NCBI GenBank assembly: GCA_028023455.1
Contig: JAQFVV010000013.1
Span: 1 to 64,000, forward strand
Source of the DNA: Epiperipatus broadwayi
Taxonomy: Eukaryota > Onychophora > Udeonychophora > Euonychophora > Peripatidae
Direction: 5' to 3'
DNA length: 64,000 nucleotides
In this document: positions 57,570-64,000 of the stretch, piece after piece
Position numbering within the stretch: position 1 is the first letter of the stretch
Layout of the letters: every line of letters starts with the position of its first letter
The notes under the pieces: model-generated
Told to the model about the DNA's origin: nothing
Databases searched by the model: none
The model's input: the letters and a program-made list of their open reading frames with translations, nothing else
Translations under genes and position numbers: made by a program

Positions 57570-57955
57570 TGTGCCGATGCATTTAATTTCAGCTTTAGAA
57601 CCCATACAGATTTGAATAAGCTTTTGAACAATGTGATGGACATGTTGTCTCTGGACCAGGCCTTCCAAATTGTTTACAAAGTCAGCTGCAATGACCTTAA
57701 TTGCAACGCAATTTACTATGGGGAAATGTACACTAATAGTATCACCAAGCTAGTGCAGCATTGATATATGTATCCTCATGCAAAGAAAGATCCCAATGTG
57801 AAGTCAGTATTTCTGTAGCAAGAAGCGGAATCTGGTCACAGTTTCAACCCACAGAATATTAAAATAATGCGAGTAGAGGGCAATGATCAGAAAAGAAAAT
57901 TTAAAAAAGTATGGTTTATTGCTAATAACATCACACAGTAAACAAAAAAGTATCT
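57570..57955 (+). pseudogene. Penelope-like element PLE-2: GIY-YIG endonuclease remnant
   Basis: Plus-strand translation with two or three stops gives TDLNKLLNNVMDML, AFQIVYKVSCNDLNCNAIYY then GEMYTNSITKLVQH, and later SGHSFNPQNIKIMRVEGNDQ and KRKFKKVWFI. This matches the Penelope GIY-YIG module: VYK..C..C...YYG(E) with R/H positions, then GHSFN and a terminal (E/W)..I segment. It is more complete at the C-terminus than PLE-1 and quite different in sequence, so it is a separate lineage. No RT motif is visible upstream; the copy is 5' truncated. Confidence 0.65.
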
Positions 57956-57959
57956 TGTA

Positions 57960-60005
57960 TAGCACTGTCACAAAAGTGGAATATGCAAATTACAATAGTG
58001 TTTTCTCCTAATAATACCAGTCTAGCTGATACATTTGAGCACTATGATTATGACCTCCCACGTCAAAAGCCTTACTCTGTGAGTTATTAATTGTGAAATA
58101 AAATTTTAATATTTTCTTGGGAAATGATTTAATGCTATTTATAGAGAACAATAATAATAAATGAAAATTCTTGTTTTAATCGTATAGTTCATTATATGGG
58201 GAAGTAGTGATTTTTGAAATCCAGGTAACAGAACTTAGATTTTTAAATTTACTTATTTGGAATTGATTCATAAAATATATAACTTTTTTAGAGACTACCA
58301 TTCTACCATTGTTATTTACATAGGCAAAATAAGCAAACAGTTAGTTATTCAGGAAGTCATGTGATGTTCAAGTACTAAAACAAGAGGCTGAGTTTTGATC
58401 CAATATATATAGTTCTTGCATCATCTACTCTTTTAAATACATGGAGCAGAAAAATTTGTTAAAAAACAAATAATAAGCTTGTCTATAAAAAGCAAGTTAA
58501 AATGTTTGACTCTTATGGAATTTAATAACTATTGCTTCTGAAAGTATTTCTATTCAAAGGAAAGCATATCTAAAAAAATAATAGCTATTACTAAAAATAA
58601 TAAAGTAAGGTGTAAATTTAACACACAATTCTTTTTAGAAAGAAACTATTTATTCTATATGAGTTATGTCATTTATTGTAAGCTCAAGTAATCAATTAAT
58701 GCTGATTAGTAGTGGTTATGATATTCAAATTAATCGTTGGCTTCATCAGTGTATCTAAACAAATCAAATATAGTAAACAAATACAAAACTTCTCACTGAT
58801 GAAAGCTTTAAGCCAGAAACTAATCTGGGAGTATAAATATTACAGCAAGTATAAATAGTTTCATTTCATGTTTCTTTAAGTTTATATAGACCACAATGTA
58901 TAAAGACAAATTATGATACTTTCATATTAATAATTTATAATTCATATCTTGGTTATAAAGCAAAAATAAAATTTGACACGTTCTCGTATTGGAACATATT
59001 GAAATAAAATTGCTTTAAAAGATCGTTCCTTGTCAATTTTAAAACATGGCTGACATTTTTGACTGCTATTTCAAACTGCAGTATTTTAGTAAAAGTTTTT
59101 GCAAAAAGTAAAAAAAAAATGCTTTTGTGGGAAAGCGCTTTTTTATGTCCACAAACATGAAACGTTATTAATCTGTGCTATCAATTTTTACCTAGAAATA
59201 AAAATTAGTACATATATAACCCTGATAACCAAAAAAAAATATGGAAGTTTAACAGATGTGTTTTATATAATCGGGTATAATTCATTTGCTGTGTGAAAAT
59301 GCATTGAAAAATGTAACAAACTGTTTTATTTTAAAAATAATGTTTATTGATTATATTAAGGGAAAAAATGAATTACGTAAAAAATAATTATTTATTACAA
59401 TATCAAACTATGATACATTCATTTAATAATCATTATAACACTTAAAAAAAATGAATAAGCACAATTTATAGAGTTATTTACATAAAAAAAAACAAAAGAT
59501 TATATTTCTTTTTTTTTCTCCTAATATATTTTTTTTTCTCTCTACATATATATAAATAATAAAGAATTCATAAAAAAAAATTTTTTTTTTTAATTGATAA
59601 CAACAATGAGATCAAATTCCATATTATTGCAAGGATATCGAGAGTTATAGGAGTCTGATTGTTAATTGATTGCAAAATAGAAATTGTAGATTGGGCTAGG
59701 TCAAAATTAAACAGAAAAACATATCGGAAAATTTAATCCTAATATCTAAAAAAATATCTTTATGGATATTATCTATTATGACTTTTAAGAATGGTATTTT
59801 GAAATGAGTCAGAGATTAGATCATATATATGCTAAAAATGACAATTTAAAAGAAAATGGTTTAATGTATTTTCTTCTCTGGTGAAATTCCTTTCATTAGA
59901 AAGAAAAATATTAATAGATATATCACAATCCAAATATTTGTGTTTGTTGGACCATTCCAACAATCAATCAAAGATTCTGCTAGTGGTGAATCCAAGCAGC
60001 AATAA
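57960..60005. other. AT-rich non-coding with one shared repeat block
   Basis: 58,786-58,832 (TCTCACTGATGAAAGC ... GAAACTAATCTGGGA) resembles the interior of the foldback at 62.0 kb. Nothing else is supported. Confidence 0.4.
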
Positions 60006-60010
60006 TCTTC

Positions 60011-60350
60011 ATGGATAGGAGCAAATGCCAAATCATTGGTCTCAATATCAGGGGAATTAATTCTCCTGACGGTATATATGCGATTAGGCATTTTTTCCAT
60101 TTTACATCTCATATTTTGCTCTTAGGAGAGACTAAATATCACCTGAACAAGTTCACCATTCCTCATCCCAAGTCTGAAGACATATTCATTTCTAAGTTGA
60201 AGGAATTTCACCATAAGGACAGTATCATCTCGTCCAGATTTTTATTTGACAACACATGGAGCTAGATTAAACAACACCAATAACACACACATCAGACCAT
60301 CTGGTTACCCGAGCACATGGATTACTTTTATTTCATCTACAATTGTATCA
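60011..60350 (+). pseudogene. LINE copy D: ORF2 endonuclease fragment (copy A family)
   Basis: CQIIGLNIRGINSPDGIYAI followed by GETKYHLNKF aligns with LKIAGINVRGLNSQDRVHAI and SETKLHF of copy A. After 60,265 another frame gives TSDHLVTRAHG, matching FSDHLAIKI, so the centre of the endonuclease is deleted and the 3' part is absent. ORF2 starts here with MDRSKCQ. Only the N-terminal endonuclease survives. Confidence 0.68.
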
Positions 60351-60359
60351 TTTTTACAT

Positions 60360-62030
60360 ATGTATTTCAATAAAGTTATTTATAAATACTTGAACTTTTT
60401 ATGCAAAAAGCTTGTGGTTAAGACCTGTAGAGGTCCCTACCTTTGCATTTTCAAGCGCACATCCTTAAAGGTTTATTGCCTTAATAAATATTACTTACGT
60501 AATCAATGTGCATTAAATACATTTATAAATAAGCATTGTAAATGATAGAATTGATTGAGGAAGGGCTTAAAATTCTGTAATATTAGTTACTTTATAGGAG
60601 TCCCAATAATTTTTTTTTTTTTTCAGAAAAAAAAAATCTAGAAACACAGTTACTTATATTTTAATGAATCTATTTTCTATTGGTAAAAATAATAGTAATA
60701 AACTTTTGTAATTCTGCATATGAATTCATTAAACTTATCATTTTCATTAATTGCTCTTTGCAATATTTCCACTTTTCAAGTTGTTCATATCTCTATCAGC
60801 CAATTGGAGGTTAAAATAGCATTCATTTCCTAGGATTTCACACTATATATTAATAAACTGATTACCAAGATTACAGTAACAAAATTCTTTACTAGTAAGA
60901 AGGTCATTAGGGCAAATTCAAGTACACGTAAATTATATTTTAATGGCTCATGAACTATTTAAACAATTAATACAAAATCCAAATATATACATAATCTCAA
61001 ATAGGTGTACTAAATTTTATAATATATAAAGATAAATACATAATTAATTAAAACCCATAGGCATATAAAAAATAACAACAATAATAAAGATCAGCCCAAA
61101 TATTACCTGATTTACCCATATATTTTTAATCCTTTTCACTGAATTCCTGAACAGAAGGAGAGATGAAATGCAATAATCTCTTTTAACAAGTATTATATAT
61201 TCTCATTGGGTTATTTTTTGTTTTTTTATTGATGCTTCTGGAGTAACCAATCAAACTTATTTTAAATTTAATTCTTTTTACTAATATTTTTATTATGTTG
61301 GAGATTATCTTGAAGATATTAGCTAGTTATCTGTAAGATAAATATATTTTCCATTCCTCTTTAAATATAGAGAATTTTACAAACTCTTTTATCTCTTAAC
61401 AAATTACATCCTGTTGGCTGATTTAAAAAAATTGTACAAATATATCTTTTAACTTATTTATTTGGAAATAGGATATAATGGATTTTTTTTTTTGCATATT
61501 GTTGATGCTTGTGTATATTTTTTTTTAAATCCAGCTTAATTTTGCACAAAATGAATGAAATTTTTTTAATAAAAAAATAATAAATTTTATTTTATTGTGG
61601 TTAAAAGAAAATTTTTTTACAGTAAAATTGAATGCATTAAGGGGGAAATGGACTGAAAATCTTTGGGATCTCCAAATTAAAGATGTATCTTTGTAAAAGT
61701 CAGGTAGCATTGTATAGAGTAATTATTTAAAATTAAAAACAACTGAGGAAAATACTTTTTTGAAGGAAAGTATATAATTTATATATTTAATTGACTGGTT
61801 GAGAAATAAAATATGTGTATTGGCTAGTTTTTCTCTCATTTTCCAGAAAGCAGCAAATTAATGAATTTAACAAAAAAAAAATTCTAATGAAATGGAATTA
61901 TGAAGAGAAAACCTAGGAAATGTTATTTAATGGTTAGGTGGATTTGAATTTAAGAAGTAAAATAACAAACATTATATTAAACCACTAAACATAACATGAT
62001 CACCATTGTTTATGCTTACACAATCTGTTT
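60360..62030. other. AT-rich non-coding
   Basis: No gene or element that I can support; long A/T runs. Confidence 0.5.
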
Positions 62031-62032
62031 TC

Positions 62033-62245
62033 ACAGAGGTTAAACTCTCCATACAGATCTAGGTATAGTGCTCTCAGATCCAAGGCTCCTCACTAATGAA
62101 AGTCTCGAGTGAGAAACTAATCTGGGAATGTTCGATGAATAGGCACTAGATAAGTATTTTAAACATAAATCTTCTTGCATCCATTGATTACTCTGGCTTG
62201 CACTGAATGGTACTACTGTGTGGAGAGTTTAGCCTCTGTGCAAAC
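62033..62245. mobile_element. Small foldback repeat, relative of F4
   Basis: Left end CAGAGGTTAAACTCTCCATACAG (first 20: CAGAGGTTAAACTCTCCATA) matches the reverse complement of the right end (about 62,208-62,238). The right arm continues CAGTAGTACCATTCAGTGC, CCAGAGTAATCAATGGATGC on the minus strand, closely like the 53.0-kb element. The interior carries the block shared with 58.8 kb. Confidence 0.6.
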
Positions 62246-62249
62246 ATAT

Positions 62250-63365
62250 ATATATATATATATTGTAGCATTATTTTTGGTATAACATGTTTTTTTGGCA
62301 TTCTATCATAGAAGAAAACTGCTGAAAGAAAAATAATATATAAAATATATATATATTTTAATTTAATAAACAAGATTTATTATTTGATAAATGGTATAAT
62401 TTATAACAAGATTTATTATTTCTATTGTAAATACTCTGAAAATCAAAGAAAATATACATGTAGATTTTTTTAAGACAAGAAAAAAATGCAATTAAGTGTA
62501 ATTAGAGGGGAAGGGGTAAGATTTCTTCTCCCTAATTAAATATGACAGATTGGTATATCAATCATCAATATGAACTTAGTAAATGAAAAAAGAAAAAAAA
62601 TAGAGATTGTATAAAATCAAACCTTGTTCAAATTTTGTAAAGTAGTCATTTATTTTAGCTCAAAATTATGATAGTCCACAAACTAAAATGAATGCTATGT
62701 TAAAGATAATATAAAGCCATATATTGTATGTAAGTTATAATTAATATTGTAAATTAATTATAATAAAAATAAGTTTTGTGGGGGAATTAAATTCCTGAAG
62801 AAATAAAGAAAAGTGTGAATAGGTATTTGCTCAATGGAATCAGGCCAATGGTATAAAAATATGACCCCAAGAACTTTGATTCCATCCTTCATTGCTTCAT
62901 TAATATTGTTGTGATTTCTGAAAATTAGTATGCTGTATTCTTCATTGAATGAAATATCATAAAGAAAGATCCAGAAAGCTGTAGAAAAATGTTTTGTCAT
63001 GTGTTTGCTTTTACCTGTGAATATAATTAAAATCAGATGTACTGCTAAACAGATATGGTCACCAATGTCTTCTTTTTAGCCTAAAGTTGAGAAGATGCCT
63101 TGATTCAAAATGCCATGCCCATATAATACCAGGATCCTAGCAAGCTAATGAGAAAAACAACACTTCATCTGAACATAATGGATCTCATAGTTCATGGAAA
63201 TAAGAAACACATGGCTATGATAGACACCTATTATATCAGTCATTAAACCCATTCAAAGAAATAATAGGTAAGATTAATGAGAGCTCTATACCTAACTGTA
63301 ATGGTTATTTGAACTAATAATATAAACTTTTAACAAACTAATAAGACAGATGGACCAAATGGTCC
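62250..63365. other. AT-rich non-coding
   Basis: Contains (AT)n tracts. No gene supported. Confidence 0.5.
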
Positions 63366-63367
63366 TG

Positions 63368-63535
63368 ATTTAGAGTGTGCTCACCACCATGAATTCTAAG
63401 GACCACACAAATCAACACTGACACTTCCAAACAATAAATGACATGGAATAATCCACATGGGGATGCTTGGATGTGTCAGTGGTGTTTTTTTGGGTGGTCC
63501 TTAGAAATTAAAATGGCAGTGAGTGCACTTTAAAT
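63368..63535. mobile_element. Foldback repeat F5 (~168 bp)
   Basis: The left arm TTTAGAGTGTGCTCACCACC through AATTCTAAGGACCAC and CACTGACAC matches the reverse complement of 63,467-63,530 (TTTAAAGTGCACTCACTGCC, AATTTCTAAGGACCACCC, CACTGACAC). The loop is about 38 bp. Non-coding, MITE-like. Confidence 0.65.
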
Positions 63536-63537
63536 AC

Positions 63538-64000
63538 TAAATATTTATAACTTCTAAATTATGAATGTTATTAAATAATGATGGTGCAAAGTGCTGAAGT
63601 ATGCAGGGAGGAGGAGGCTGGCTTGACCAATACAAAGTACTGTCCAAAAAATGCAGAAGTCTGATCAAACCAAGGTTATAATTTCCAAATATTAAACGAT
63701 TATAACTTCTAAAATATGAATTATACTACATGCTCATAGGAAATAAAGCATATTATTTTTACTAGCTTATAATTTCTAAAATATGAATTTAAAGTACTTA
63801 AACAGAAAAAGTAAAGGAAAAAATAATGGACACATATATTTATTTAAAAAACCACATGTTCAATAAACATATAATTGATCAAACCATATGTTGAAATAAC
63901 TTAAATATTGAATAAATTTAGAAACAACTGCTGAAGCATATTAATTATATAATTATTAATAAATAGCATTTTATCTTAACATTAGTCAAAAGAATAATTA
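63538..64000. other. AT-rich, with a thrice-repeated short motif
   Basis: TTATAACTTCTAAATTATGAAT-like sequence (core ACTTCTAAA, ATGAAT) recurs at about 63,546, 63,697 and 63,768. No gene. Confidence 0.5.

Overview
The window is very AT-rich, intron- and repeat-type animal DNA. I found no convincing host gene, rRNA or intact tRNA. The recognisable coding sequence comes almost entirely from decayed transposable elements: non-LTR retrotransposons with APE endonuclease and RT, two Penelope-like elements, a Ty3/Gypsy-type LTR element, a Tigger/pogo-type transposase remnant and tRNA-derived SINEs. Together with many foldback (MITE-like) repeats, this points to a repeat-rich invertebrate genome. The exact phylum cannot be read from this window.

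Layout: 1-6.1 kb holds an almost full-length but dead L1/Tx1-like LINE (ORF1 with zinc knuckles, ORF2 with endonuclease and RT). 7.7-8.5 kb is a 3' fragment of a relative on the minus strand, abutted by a foldback repeat (8.5-9.05 kb). 9-15.2 kb is mostly non-coding, with two more foldback elements, an AAT microsatellite and the 3' end of a different LINE. 15.7-17.05 kb is a minus-strand Penelope-like element (RT plus GIY-YIG), with a hammerhead-ribozyme-like motif beyond its 3' end. 17.4-20.8 kb is a second, more decayed copy of the first LINE. 20.8-25.6 kb is AT-rich and nearly empty, with one weak exon candidate. 25.7-27.6 kb is a peculiar satellite that runs forward, erodes, then turns into its own reverse complement. 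27.7-28.7 kb is a minus-strand RTE-like LINE fragment.

29,908-40,220 is a complete Ty3/Gypsy-type LTR retrotransposon. It has two LTRs of about 2.48 kb, a 4-bp target duplication (ATAT), an 18-nt tRNA-Lys-type primer-binding site, gag-pro-RT-RNaseH-integrase, and a polypurine tract. Its reading frames carry about nine stops or frameshifts although the LTRs differ at only about 40 positions by eye.

40.2-64 kb is non-coding with scattered repeats: two further foldback elements of the 8.5-kb family (43.9 and 55.6 kb), two SINEs, a Tigger-type transposase remnant (52.5-52.9 kb) next to a small hairpin element, a second Penelope GIY-YIG fragment (57.6 kb), a third copy of the first LINE family (60 kb, endonuclease only), and more small foldback repeats (62.0 and 63.4 kb).

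How the parts relate: the coding elements are autonomous retroelements in various states of decay. The SINEs would depend on a LINE RT in trans, and the foldback repeats on unknown transposases. All alignments here were made by eye between parts of this window or against remembered family motifs; no database search was possible.
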